Shown piece after piece: positions 1 through 6,558 of a stretch of DNA of 9,196 nt (the stretch's first letter is position 1; each line of letters opens with the position of its first letter). This DNA comes from Syntrophaceae bacterium (GTDB lineage: Bacteria; Desulfobacterota; Syntrophia; Syntrophales; UBA5619). The notes beneath the pieces are model-generated. The model did not search any database, was not told the origin of the DNA, and saw only the letters and a program-made list of their open reading frames with translations. The stretch covers positions 1 to 9,196 of the forward strand of contig JAHFBU010000045.1 of the NCBI GenBank assembly GCA_023249795.1, written 5' to 3'. The translations under genes were made by a program, and so were the position numbers.

Positions 1-2108
1 TGCGTCTTCCTCCGCAGGGCCTTGAGATCCCCCTCCAGCGCCTCCCTGCCCGCGAAGGGCTCCACCTCCCGGATCTCCTCCAGGTAATCGAGGATGATCC
101 GCCAGGTCCGGCACAGGAAACGGAAAGAGCCTTCGACCCCCTGGTCGTTCCACTCGAGATCCTTTTCCGGCGGGGCGGTGAAGAGACAGAAGGCGCGCGC
201 CGTGTCGGCCCCGTAGGCCCGGATCAGATAGTCCGGGTCCACGACGTTCTTTAGCGACTTGGACATCTTTTCCGTCTTTCCGATCCGGACCTCTCCGCCG
301 CACCGCGTGCATTTTCCCTCCCTGACCTCATCCGGGAAGCAATAGCCGTGTTGCGCACAGCGCATCGTCTCCTTGCAGACCATTCCCTGCGTAAGGAGGT
401 TGGTGAACGGTTCATCCACGCCGAGCAATCCGAAATCCCGAAGCATCTTCGTATAGAACCGCGCATAGAGGAGGTGGAGGATGGCGTGTTCGATGCCGCC
501 GATGTACTGGTCCACGGGCATCCAGTAATCCAGCTTCTTCCGGTCGAGCCCCGGCGTCACGTCGTGGTGGGCCGAGCAGAAGCGGTCGAAGTACCAGGAG
601 GACTCGACGAAGGTGTCCATTGTATCCGTCTCGCGCCGGGCCGGTTTCCCGCAGCAGGGGCACGTCGTCTCCACGAAGGCCTTGTGCCGGGCGAGCGGCG
701 AGCCGCCTTCGCCCGTGAGTTCCACGTCCCGGGGAAGGATGACCGGGAGGTCTTTCTCCGGAACCGGAACCGTTCCGCACGCCTCGCAGAGGATCATCGG
801 GATGGGGGTGCCCCAATAGCGCTGGCGGGAGATTCCCCAGTCGCGCAGACGGTACTGGACTGTTTTCTTTCCCCGGCCGAGCGACGCCAGATGGTCGGCG
901 ATCGCGTCGAGGGCCTTGCGATTTTCCATGCCGTCGAAGGGGCCGGAGTTGACGAGGATGCCCTCATCCGTGTAGGCCTCGGTCATCGTCCGGGGGTCCA
1001 GCGCCCGGCCCGGGGGCTGGATGACGACGATGAGCGGCAGGTCGAATTTCTTCGCAAACTCGAAGTCGCGCTGATCGTGGGTGGGAACCGCCATGACGCA
1101 GCCGGTGCCGTAGTCGGCGAGGACGAAGTTCGCCGCATAGATCGGCATCTCTTTCCCCGTGACGGGATTCAGGCAGCAGGTGTCGAGGAAGACGCCCTCC
1201 TTCTCATAGTATTCGGAGGTCCGCATCTTCTTGTCCTGCTTCCGGACCTTCTCCACGAATTCACGGACCGCTCCCTCACAGGCCTTTCCTCCGGCCAGTT
1301 CCATGACGAGGGGGTGCTCGGCTGCGACGAGCATGAAGGTGGCGCCGAAGATCGTGTCCTGGCGCGTGGTGAAGACCTGGATCGCGCCGGTTCCTTCGGC
1401 CATCGGGAATGTGGCCTCGCAACCGTGGCTCTTGCCGATCCAGTTCCTCTGCATCGTCAGGACCCGTTCAGGCCAGCCGGGGAGTTTGTCGCAAAATTCG
1501 AGCAGCTCATCGACGTAGGCGGTGATCCGGAAGAACCACTGGTTGAGAAACTGCTCATCGACCTCCGAGCCGCAACGCCAGCAGAGCCCCGCCTCCACCT
1601 GCTCGTTGGCAAGGACCGTCTCGCACTTGGGGCACCAGTTCACCGTGGAGTTCTTCTTGTAGGCGAGCCCCTTTTCGTACATCCACAGGAAGAAGAGTTG
1701 TTCCCATCGGTAATATTCGGGTTCGCAGGTCGCCAACTCCCGGTCCCAGTCGTAGCTGAAGCCCATCCGCTTGAGCTGGAGCTTCATGTTATCGATGTTT
1801 TCATGGGTCCAGACGGAGGGGTGGACGCCCCGTTCGATCGCGGCGTTCTCCGCCGGCATGCCGAAGGCGTCCCATCCCATCGGATGGAGGACGTTGAACC
1901 CCTTCATCCGCTTGTAGCGGGCAACGACGTCGCCGATCGTATAGTTCCGCACATGGCCGATGTGGATCCGGCCGGAAGGGTAGGGGAACATTTCAAGAAG
2001 GTAGTATTTGGGTCTCGTCGGGTCCTCCGTGACCTTGAAGACCTGCTTCGCTTCCCAGTGCTTCTGCCACCTCTCTTCAATCTCCGTTGGGTTGTATCTG
2101 TTATCCAT
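1..2108 (-). CDS. leuS: Leucyl-tRNA synthetase, 3'-truncated by window edge
   Basis: Class Ia aminoacyl-tRNA synthetase that charges tRNA-Leu with leucine in the cytoplasm. The frame is open from ATG at 2108 to the window edge, giving 702 codons of an enzyme usually about 820-870 long. The missing part is the C-terminal anticodon-binding and tRNA-contacting region. Visible signatures are HIGH at residues 49-52, a Cys cluster at C159/C162/C176/C179, and the CP1 editing domain with the TTRQDT motif (T252) and HDQRD (D345), which fall at the same numbers as the E. coli editing residues. A second CxxC pair lies at C441/C444 and C483/C486, and KMSKS is at 614-618. Just before KMSKS there is a short Cys/His cluster (C584, H587, C600, C603). 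The start is supported by GGAG six bases upstream and by the typical N-terminus MDNRYNPTEIEERWQ. It begins three bases after the upstream M17-N gene stops. Identity is secure. Confidence 0.97.
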   Translation of the reverse strand, partial: MDNRYNPTEIEERWQKHWEAKQVFKVTEDPTRPKYYLLEMFPYPSGRIHIGHVRNYTIGDVVARYKRMKGFNVLHPMGWDAFGMPAENAAIERGVHPSVWTHENIDNMKLQLKRMGFSYDWDRELATCEPEYYRWEQLFFLWMYEKGLAYKKNSTVNWCPKCETVLANEQVEAGLCWRCGSEVDEQFLNQWFFRITAYVDELLEFCDKLPGWPERVLTMQRNWIGKSHGCEATFPMAEGTGAIQVFTTRQDTIFGATFMLVAAEHPLVMELAGGKACEGAVREFVEKVRKQDKKMRTSEYYEKEGVFLDTCCLNPVTGKEMPIYAANFVLADYGTGCVMAVPTHDQRDFEFAKKFDLPLIVVIQPPGRALDPRTMTEAYTDEGILVNSGPFDGMENRKALDAIADHLASLGRGKKTVQYRLRDWGISRQRYWGTPIPMILCEACGTVPVPEKDLPVILPRDVELTGEGGSPLARHKAFVETTCPCCGKPARRETDTMDTFVESSWYFDRFCSAHHDVTPGLDRKKLDYWMPVDQYIGGIEHAILHLLYARFYTKMLRDFGLLGVDEPFTNLLTQGMVCKETMRCAQHGYCFPDEVREGKCTRCGGEVRIGKTEKMSKSLKNVVDPDYLIRAYGADTARAFCLFTAPPEKDLEWNDQGVEGSFRFLCRTWRIILDYLEEIREVEPFAGREALEGDLKALRRKT

Positions 2109-2111
2109 TCA

Positions 2112-2672
2112 TCACTCCATTGTTGTCAGGTCAATCTCGCACTTCTCCGCCCCGATGCGCTGCCGGAAGAGGTCAAACCCCGTCCTGATCTCATCCACTT
2201 CGTTCGTCTTTGCCGGAATCTCCAGATGGATGGAGGAGAGCTCCTCCGGTTTGCATGAGAAACCGTCGAAGAGGCCCGTGATCGTGGCTTCGGCCATCTT
2301 CGGGAGTTTCAAAGGCCCCCGGCCGGCGGCCGGCATGGGAAGCGCCAGATCGTTTGCCCGGATTCCGCTCACGGTCCGCGCCATCTCATAGCCGGCTCTG
2401 TAGAGTCTGTCGCAGGTCAGTTCGGAAAGCGGCCCCATGCCGAAGAGAAGCATGCGGGAGATTCGAATCCGTTTCGGGAAGGCATAGAGCAGTTTCTCCA
2501 GATAATCGCCGGAAATCCTCCCCCCGGCCATCTCGGTGGAGATCACACCGTTGAGACGCCAGTCCACCAGACCGCAGTATCCGCGGGGAGGCCTTTCGTC
2601 GGAAAAGAAACCCAGGATGAGGGTGTCACGGTTCAGATTGTCCGGCGTCGCCGCCGATATCCTGATCTTCAT
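2112..2672 (-). CDS. Stand-alone M17 leucyl aminopeptidase N-terminal (macro-like) domain protein
   Basis: A 186-residue protein that resembles only the N-terminal domain of M17 leucine aminopeptidases (Peptidase_M17_N). Matching features are the strand-helix segment VDWRLNGVIS at residues 36-45, GRISG at 51-55, and RMLLFGMG at 73-80 followed by a helix. This is the same layout as E. coli PepA, where a similar region reads RILLIGCG. The metallopeptidase domain, with its NTDAEGRL motif and metal ligands, is absent: the protein ends at residue 186 and leuS starts three bases later. It is therefore unlikely to be a peptidase. There is no signal peptide or membrane segment. The ATG at 2672 was chosen because AGGAAGG lies six bases upstream; an in-frame ATG at 2720 would extend it by 16 residues further into nusB. 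Function is unknown. Known M17 N-domains have a macro-like fold, and PepA also binds DNA, but neither activity can be inferred here. Confidence 0.75.
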   Translation of the reverse strand: MKIRISAATPDNLNRDTLILGFFSDERPPRGYCGLVDWRLNGVISTEMAGGRISGDYLEKLLYAFPKRIRISRMLLFGMGPLSELTCDRLYRAGYEMARTVSGIRANDLALPMPAAGRGPLKLPKMAEATITGLFDGFSCKPEELSSIHLEIPAKTNEVDEIRTGFDLFRQRIGAEKCEIDLTTME

Positions 2673-3087
2673 CCTCATCCTTCCTGCGCAGTTGTCCGTA
2701 GAGGGCGTCCAGAATGCCATTGATGAACGCCCCCGAATTTTCGGAACCGTAAACCTTTCCCAGGTCGATGGCCTCGTTCAGCGTGACCTTGGGGGGGATG
2801 TCGAGACAAAACAGGAGTTCGTAAACGGCCATTCGCAGGATGCTCTTGTCCACGCGGGACATCCTCCCGATGGCCCAGTTATCGGAACTGCCGCTGATCA
2901 GGCCGTCGATTTGTTTCAGGTTGTTCCAGGTTCCCGAGATCAGCGACCATGAGAACTTACGGGCTTCTTCCGGTGCGTCGAAATTGCGCCAGAAGAGATC
3001 CATGGCCTCCTGCAGGCCGATCTCCTGGACATCGAGCGCATAAAGAACCTGAAGGGTGACCTCCCTTGCTTTTCGCCTCTGGTGCAT
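2626..3087 (-). CDS. nusB: Transcription antitermination factor NusB
   Basis: NusB pairs with NusE (ribosomal protein S10) on boxA RNA to support antitermination, chiefly of rRNA operons. The 153-residue product is all-helical and of normal family length. It starts with the basic N-terminal motif HQRRKARE (residues 2-9). It also carries the conserved central segment around WAIGRMSRVDKSILRMAVYE (71-90) and the C-terminal NEAIDLGKVYGSENSGAFIN stretch (104-123). The ATG at 3087 has GAGGG four bases upstream and yields the usual N-terminus. The frame can be extended to a TTG at 3144, but that adds 19 residues unlike the family and lacks support. The last 17 residues form an acidic tail (KDEDEDQD) encoded by DNA that also contains the start of the next gene in another frame. 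It follows ribH after 94 bases, the widest gap in the cluster. Confidence 0.95.
   Translation of the reverse strand: MHQRRKAREVTLQVLYALDVQEIGLQEAMDLFWRNFDAPEEARKFSWSLISGTWNNLKQIDGLISGSSDNWAIGRMSRVDKSILRMAVYELLFCLDIPPKVTLNEAIDLGKVYGSENSGAFINGILDALYGQLRRKDEDEDQDIGGDAGQSEP
2679..2685 (-). promoter_or_regulatory. Ribosome binding site fixing the M17-N domain protein start
   Basis: The transcript reads AGGAAGG six bases before the ATG at 2672. The site lies inside the nusB coding sequence. It favours the ATG at 2672 over the in-frame ATGs at 2678 (which directly abuts the motif) and 2720. Confidence 0.7.
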
Positions 3088-3181
3088 GCATCCCTCAGAT
3101 GTCGGTCGACTGACCCGCGTTATCCGATGACCGCGCAGCTTCAAGTCGCGGTTCTACGAACGTCTTACGCAAAATTTTCGA
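3088..3181 (-). other. 94-base ribH-nusB intergenic gap with weak inverted repeat
   Basis: This is the longest non-coding stretch in the window. Going with transcription it starts with an AT-rich segment (AAAATTTT), then a 6-bp inverted repeat ACCGCG/CGCGGT at 3130-3152 with an 11-base loop, then the nusB ribosome binding site (GAGGG). No run of T follows the repeat, so it is not a standard intrinsic terminator. No well-spaced -35/-10 pair was found. It may be an ordinary spacer or a weak mRNA-processing site. Confidence 0.35.
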
Positions 3182-3646
3182 TTACAGTTTCTTGAAAAGA
3201 TCGACCATCTCGATGGCGGACATGGCGGCGTCCCAACCCTTGTTCCCCGACTTGGCGCCTGCCCTTTCGATGGCCTGTTCGATGGTATCCGTCGTCAGCA
3301 CGCCGAACGCCACCGGCACTTCGGTCTCCAGCCCCACCATGGCGATCCCCTTGGAGACCTCGGCGCTGATATACTCGAAGTGGGGCGTGGCGCCGCGGAT
3401 GACGGCGCCCAGACAGATCACGGCGTCGCAGCGGCCGCTCTTTGCCATCTTTTTGGCCGTGAGCGGCAACTCGAAGGCGCCGGGCACCCGGACGATCTGG
3501 ATATCCTTCTCATCGGCGCCCGCCCGTGTCAGGGCATCCACGGCCCCCTCGATCAGACGGCCGCTGATGAAATCATTGAAACGGCTGGCGACGATGCCGA
3601 ACCGCATCCCCTTCGCGATGATCTTTCCCTCGATGATTTTTGGCAT
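3182..3646 (-). CDS. ribH: 6,7-dimethyl-8-ribityllumazine synthase
   Basis: Condenses 5-amino-6-ribitylaminouracil with 3,4-dihydroxy-2-butanone 4-phosphate to give 6,7-dimethyl-8-ribityllumazine, the penultimate step of riboflavin synthesis. The 154-residue length is standard. Seen motifs are SRFN (21-24), which lines the substrate pocket, PGAFELP (55-61), and GAVIRGATPHFEY (80-92) containing the catalytic-type His89. The FGVLTTDT loop (114-121) and Arg128, which binds the phosphate of the four-carbon substrate in homologues, are also present, followed by GNKGWDAA. The ATG at 3646 has GGAG eight bases upstream. It follows ribBA by 34 bases, and its product uses the butanone phosphate made by RibBA. 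Homologues assemble as pentamers or 60-mer capsids; the oligomer cannot be read from the sequence. Confidence 0.97.
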   Translation of the reverse strand: MPKIIEGKIIAKGMRFGIVASRFNDFISGRLIEGAVDALTRAGADEKDIQIVRVPGAFELPLTAKKMAKSGRCDAVICLGAVIRGATPHFEYISAEVSKGIAMVGLETEVPVAFGVLTTDTIEQAIERAGAKSGNKGWDAAMSAIEMVDLFKKL

Positions 3647-3680
3647 GGCTGTCGCTCCTCATAAATCGGTTGTTTCAGGT

Positions 3681-4883
3681 CTATACCTTCAGAATGTGTC
3701 CCATCTTTTGTTTCTTGGTCTGGAGGTACTGAATGTTGCTTTCATTCGGCCGGATTTCGATCGGAACCCGCTCGGTGACGGTCAGGCCGTATCCGTCGAG
3801 GCCGACGATCTTCTTCGGGTTGTTGGTCAGGAGCCGCATCTTCCGCACCCCGACGTCGGCGAGGATTTGAGCGCCGATTCCGTAATCCCGGAGATCCTCC
3901 TTGAAGCCGAGCGATATGTTCGCCTGCACGGTGTCCTGCCCCTGCTCCTGGAGCTCGTAGGCCTTGATCTTGTTGACGAGACCGATCCCGCGGCCCTCCT
4001 GGTGCATGTAAACAATCACCCCCTTGCCGGCCTCTTCCACCATCTTCATGGCCCGCTGGAGCTGGTCGCCGCAGTCGCATCGTTCGGAGCCGAAGACGTC
4101 TCCAGTCAGGCACTCCGAGTGGACGCGGACCAGGATCTCTTCTTCAGGCATGATGTCGCCCTTGATCAGGGCCACGTGCTTCATATCGTCCACGTCGTTT
4201 TCATAGACGATCAGCTTGAACTCGCCCCCGTATCGCGTCGGGATGGTTGCGGTCGCCGCCCGGCGAATCAGGGATTCGTGCTGCATCCGGTAGTCGATCA
4301 GATCCTTGATCGTGACGATCTTCATGCCGAACTGCCCCGCGAAGATCTCCAGATCGGGCATCCGGGCCATCGTCCCGTCGTCTTTCATGATCTCACAGAT
4401 GACGCCGGCGGGTTTCATGCCGGCAAGACGGGCAAGATCGACCGAACCTTCCGTCTGCCCGGTCCGCACCAGGACCCCTCCCTTTTTGGCGCGGATCGGA
4501 AAGATATGGCCGGGGCTGACCAGGTCCTCCGGTTTGGCATCGTCGGCCATCGCCGCCCGGATCGTCGTTGCCCGATCCGCTGCCGAGATTCCGGTGGTGA
4601 CCCCCTGCTTTGCCTCGATGGAGACCGTAAAGGCGGTTCCGAAACAGGAACGGTTGTCGCGAACCATCGGCGTCAGGCGGAGCTTCTCCGCGTTTTCCTC
4701 GGTCAGTGTGAGGCAGATCAGCCCCCGCCCGTAGCGGGCCATGAAGTTGATCGCATCCGGCGTGACGAACTCGGCCGCCATGCAGAGATCCCCTTCGTTT
4801 TCACGATCCTCGTCGTCAACAAGGATGACCATTTTTCCGCTTTTGATATCGACGATGGCTTCCTTGATGGTGCTGACGCCCAT
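3681..4883 (-). CDS. ribBA: Bifunctional 3,4-dihydroxy-2-butanone 4-phosphate synthase / GTP cyclohydrolase II
   Basis: Catalyses both entry reactions of riboflavin synthesis: ribulose 5-phosphate to dihydroxybutanone phosphate plus formate, and GTP to 2,5-diamino-6-ribosylamino-4-pyrimidinone 5'-phosphate. The 400-residue product has the RibB domain first (about 1-200), with the acidic metal-binding motif DDEDRENEGD (23-32), TGISAADR (97-104) and GHIFPI (125-130). The RibA domain follows (about 205-400), with the zinc ligands C258, C269 and C271 in HSECLTGD...RCDCG, HQEGRGIGL (294-302), DYGIGAQIL (333-341) and LTNNP (352-356). Both halves keep their key motifs, so both activities are expected; some RibBA proteins have a decayed half. 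The ATG at 4883 has AAGGAG five bases upstream. An upstream extension to about 5018 would overlap ribE and has a non-family sequence. The gap from ribE is 26 bases. Confidence 0.97.
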   Translation of the reverse strand: MGVSTIKEAIVDIKSGKMVILVDDEDRENEGDLCMAAEFVTPDAINFMARYGRGLICLTLTEENAEKLRLTPMVRDNRSCFGTAFTVSIEAKQGVTTGISAADRATTIRAAMADDAKPEDLVSPGHIFPIRAKKGGVLVRTGQTEGSVDLARLAGMKPAGVICEIMKDDGTMARMPDLEIFAGQFGMKIVTIKDLIDYRMQHESLIRRAATATIPTRYGGEFKLIVYENDVDDMKHVALIKGDIMPEEEILVRVHSECLTGDVFGSERCDCGDQLQRAMKMVEEAGKGVIVYMHQEGRGIGLVNKIKAYELQEQGQDTVQANISLGFKEDLRDYGIGAQILADVGVRKMRLLTNNPKKIVGLDGYGLTVTERVPIEIRPNESNIQYLQTKKQKMGHILKV

Positions 4884-4888
4884 GTTAT

Positions 4889-4894
4889 CTCCTT
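4889..4894 (-). promoter_or_regulatory. Ribosome binding site of ribBA
   Basis: AAGGAG sits five bases before the ATG at 4883, within the short ribE-ribBA spacer. It decides the start against a longer open frame that reads back into the 3' end of ribE. Confidence 0.75.
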
Positions 4895-4909
4895 CACTGA
4901 GTATTCTGT

Positions 4910-5590
4910 CTATTTTAAAAATCCGTGCCGGGCAAGCATCTCCAGATCGACCCCCGCGCCGGGGCCGTCTGCCGGTATGGTGGTGGCGCCGCCGGTTCCC
5001 TTCTCCCCGGTAACCCATTTTTCCAGATACCGGGCCAGGATGTCCGTCTCGATATTGACTTCATCCCCCGTCTTTTTGAAACCGAGCGTTGTCGCCGCTG
5101 TCGTGTGCGGGATGACGTTAACATAAAACCGGTTCTTTTCACAGCGGTTGACGGTCAGGCTGATGCCGTCCACCGTGATGGATCCCTTGGAGACGACATA
5201 TCGGCATATTCCCGGATCGGTTTCGAAGCCGAAAACGAGGGATCCGGAATGGAGGGTCTTTTCCACGATTTCACCCACCCCGTCCACGTGGCCCAGGACG
5301 ATGTGCCCTCCGAGGCGATCCCCGACACGCAGCGCCTTTTCCAGATTGACCCGCTCGCCCGCTTTCAGGTTCTTAAGGGTCGTTCGGGAAAGGGTTTCCG
5401 CGGACACGTCCGCCGTGAAGACCCGGCCCGCCTTTGCGGTGACCGTCAGGCAGGCGCCGCTGACGGCGATGCTGTCGCCGATCCGCACGTCCTCCAGATC
5501 GAGGGAAGTCTCGATCTCCAGAAGGGCGTCCTCCCCCCGGCGCGTCAGGCGCCGGATGGAGCCCAGTGCGGCCGTTATCCCCGTGAACAT
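4910..5590 (-). CDS. ribE: Riboflavin synthase, alpha chain
   Basis: Performs the last step of riboflavin synthesis, dismutating two 6,7-dimethyl-8-ribityllumazine molecules into riboflavin and the pyrimidine that RibH reuses. The 226-residue product shows the family's two repeated beta-barrel lumazine-binding domains. The N-terminal one (about 1-97) has the start MFTGI and SGACLTV (44-50). The C-terminal one (about 98-195) has GHVDG (100-104), GSITVDGISLTV (136-147) and NVIPHTT (158-164). The tail GVDLEMLARHGFL is also typical. The start is unambiguous because family members begin MFTGI, and GGAGG lies just upstream inside the 3' end of nrdR. Only three bases separate it from the nrdR stop, leaving no room for an FMN riboswitch leader directly before it. 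This gene is called ribE or ribC depending on the organism. Confidence 0.97.
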   Translation of the reverse strand: MFTGITAALGSIRRLTRRGEDALLEIETSLDLEDVRIGDSIAVSGACLTVTAKAGRVFTADVSAETLSRTTLKNLKAGERVNLEKALRVGDRLGGHIVLGHVDGVGEIVEKTLHSGSLVFGFETDPGICRYVVSKGSITVDGISLTVNRCEKNRFYVNVIPHTTAATTLGFKKTGDEVNIETDILARYLEKWVTGEKGTGGATTIPADGPGAGVDLEMLARHGFLK

Positions 5591-5593
5591 CTT

Positions 5594-6079
5594 CTATCCC
5601 TCCGGATTTCCTTCCTCTCCGCCCTGCTTCGTATCGACCAGATTCTTCAACTGGTCCAGAAAGTCGCCGACGTCCCGGAATTCACGATAGACCGACGCGA
5701 AGCGGACATAGGCGACGCCGTCGAGGGCATGAAGTTCCCGCATGACGGCTTCCCCGACGGCGGTGGAGGGAATCTCCTTCCCCTGGAATTCCTGGCATGT
5801 CCGTTCCACATTGTCCACCAGGGTTTCGATGGCATCCGTGCTGATGGGGCGCTTCTCACAGGCCTTCTTGATCCCGTTGCGGATCTTCGTCCGGTCGAAA
5901 GCCTCCCTTCTGCCGTCCTTCTTGACGACCATCGGCAGAACCTCTTCAACGTACTCATAGGTGGTGAAGCGGTTGGCGCAGCCAAGACACTCCCGCCGCC
6001 GTCGGATGGCGTCGCCGTCCTTGCTGATCCGGGAGTCGATGACCTTGTTTTCGCCGTTGGCGCAAAAGGGGCATTTCAT
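5594..6079 (-). CDS. nrdR: Transcriptional repressor NrdR (zinc ribbon / ATP-cone)
   Basis: Nucleotide-sensing repressor of ribonucleotide reductase operons. The 161-residue product begins with a zinc ribbon (MKCPFC, ligands C3, C6, C31, C34) that carries an arginine-rich patch at 26-29 (RRRR) used for DNA binding in the family. An ATP-cone domain follows at about 49-139, with KKDGRREAFDRTKI (53-66) and the conserved VAYVRFASVYREF (122-134). The length matches the family's usual 150-170. The ATG at 6079 overlaps the TGA of the dCMP deaminase gene in an ATGA junction, implying translational coupling; no strong ribosome binding site of its own is visible. A longer open frame up to 6202 is rejected because MKCPFC is the family N-terminus. 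No NrdR-box pair was seen in the window, so its targets are presumably elsewhere. Confidence 0.97.
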   Translation of the reverse strand: MKCPFCANGENKVIDSRISKDGDAIRRRRECLGCANRFTTYEYVEEVLPMVVKKDGRREAFDRTKIRNGIKKACEKRPISTDAIETLVDNVERTCQEFQGKEIPSTAVGEAVMRELHALDGVAYVRFASVYREFRDVGDFLDQLKNLVDTKQGGEEGNPEG

Positions 6080-6558
6080 TGCCGGAGCACCTCGATTCCC
6101 GCCTCCGCCAGCATCTCGGCGGCGAGGTCGTCGCGGTAATCGCCCTTGATCACGATCCGGATGATGCCGGCATTGATGATCATTTTTGAGCAGATGATGC
6201 AAGGGTGGTTCGTGCAGTAGAGGATTGCCCCCTTCACACTCACCCCGTGCAGCGCCGCCTGGATGATCGCGTTCTGTTCGGCGTGGAGCCCGCGGCAGAG
6301 TTCATGGCGTTCGCCTGAGGGGATTTTGTTCTGCTCGCGGAGGCAGCCGATCGAAAGGCAGTGGCGCAGTCCCGAAGGGGCGCCGTTGTACCCCGTGGAG
6401 AGGATCCGCCGGTCGCGGACCAGGGCGGCGCCCACCCGGCGCCGCAGGCAGGTGGCGCGCTTCGCCACGAGATCGACGATGTCCAGGAAATAGCCATCCC
6501 ACGTGGGCCGCCCATCGGCCGTCACTCCGGGCAGATCATCCTGTTTGTTCCCTTCCAT
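6076..6558 (-). CDS. comEB: dCMP deaminase (ComEB-type cytidine/deoxycytidylate deaminase family)
   Basis: Predicted to deaminate dCMP to dUMP, the substrate of thymidylate synthase. The 160-residue protein belongs to the zinc-dependent cytidine deaminase superfamily. The zinc site is H92-A-E94 (E94 is the proton shuttle) plus P119-C120-x-x-C123. The dCMP-specific context is clear: RPTWDGYF (17-24), TGYNGAPSG (55-63), and GERHELCRGLHAEQNA (82-97) with extra conserved Cys/His residues. The ATG at 6558 is the only good start with the family N-terminus; no strong ribosome binding site precedes it. It lies 22 bases after the glyA stop and overlaps nrdR by four bases. RibD also has a deaminase domain of this superfamily, but this protein lacks a reductase domain and its motifs are those of dCMP deaminases. 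The symbol follows Bacillus usage and does not imply a role in competence. Confidence 0.93.
   Translation of the reverse strand: MEGNKQDDLPGVTADGRPTWDGYFLDIVDLVAKRATCLRRRVGAALVRDRRILSTGYNGAPSGLRHCLSIGCLREQNKIPSGERHELCRGLHAEQNAIIQAALHGVSVKGAILYCTNHPCIICSKMIINAGIIRIVIKGDYRDDLAAEMLAEAGIEVLRQ

Noticed and set aside
348..2258. 636-codon open frame on the plus strand antisense to leuS
   Set aside because: The product resembles no recognisable family, and the minus strand encodes an unmistakable LeuRS. High-GC coding sequence commonly leaves long open antisense frames.
3088..3144. N-terminal extension of NusB from a TTG at 3144
   Set aside because: The extra 19 residues do not look like NusB, while MHQRRKARE is the family N-terminus with its own ribosome binding site.
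3115..3150. Possible nusB promoter (TTGAAG ... GATAAC) in the ribH-nusB gap
   Set aside because: The spacer is 14 bases, too short for a standard sigma-70 promoter, and the -10 match is weak.
3130..3152. Intrinsic terminator after ribH
   Set aside because: The inverted repeat has only six base pairs with an 11-base loop and is not followed by a T run.
4900..4940. Possible promoter at the AT-rich end of ribE (TTGCCC ... TAAAAT)
   Set aside because: The spacing between the two elements is only 12 bases and the -35 match is poor.
3192..5126. 644-codon plus-strand open frame spanning ribH, ribBA and part of ribE
   Set aside because: It crosses three well-supported opposite-strand genes and their spacers. 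Its composition is that of an antisense shadow, and no ribosome binding site or family motif was seen.
5591..5600. FMN riboswitch ahead of the riboflavin genes
   Set aside because: ribE begins three bases after nrdR, so there is no leader to hold one. No matching structured leader was seen in the other spacers, which are 34 bases or shorter apart from the 94-base gap.
4925..6139. 404-codon plus-strand open frame antisense to ribE and nrdR
   Set aside because: Shadow of conserved genes on the other strand, with no motif of its own.
6080..6202. N-terminal extension of NrdR by 41 residues
   Set aside because: It overlaps the deaminase gene and is low-complexity; NrdR proteins begin MKCPFC or similar.
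6076..6558. The deaminase gene as a truncated ribD
   Set aside because: TGYNGAPSG and GERHELCRGLHAEQNA are the dCMP deaminase pattern, the length is complete for that family, and there is no reductase remnant downstream.
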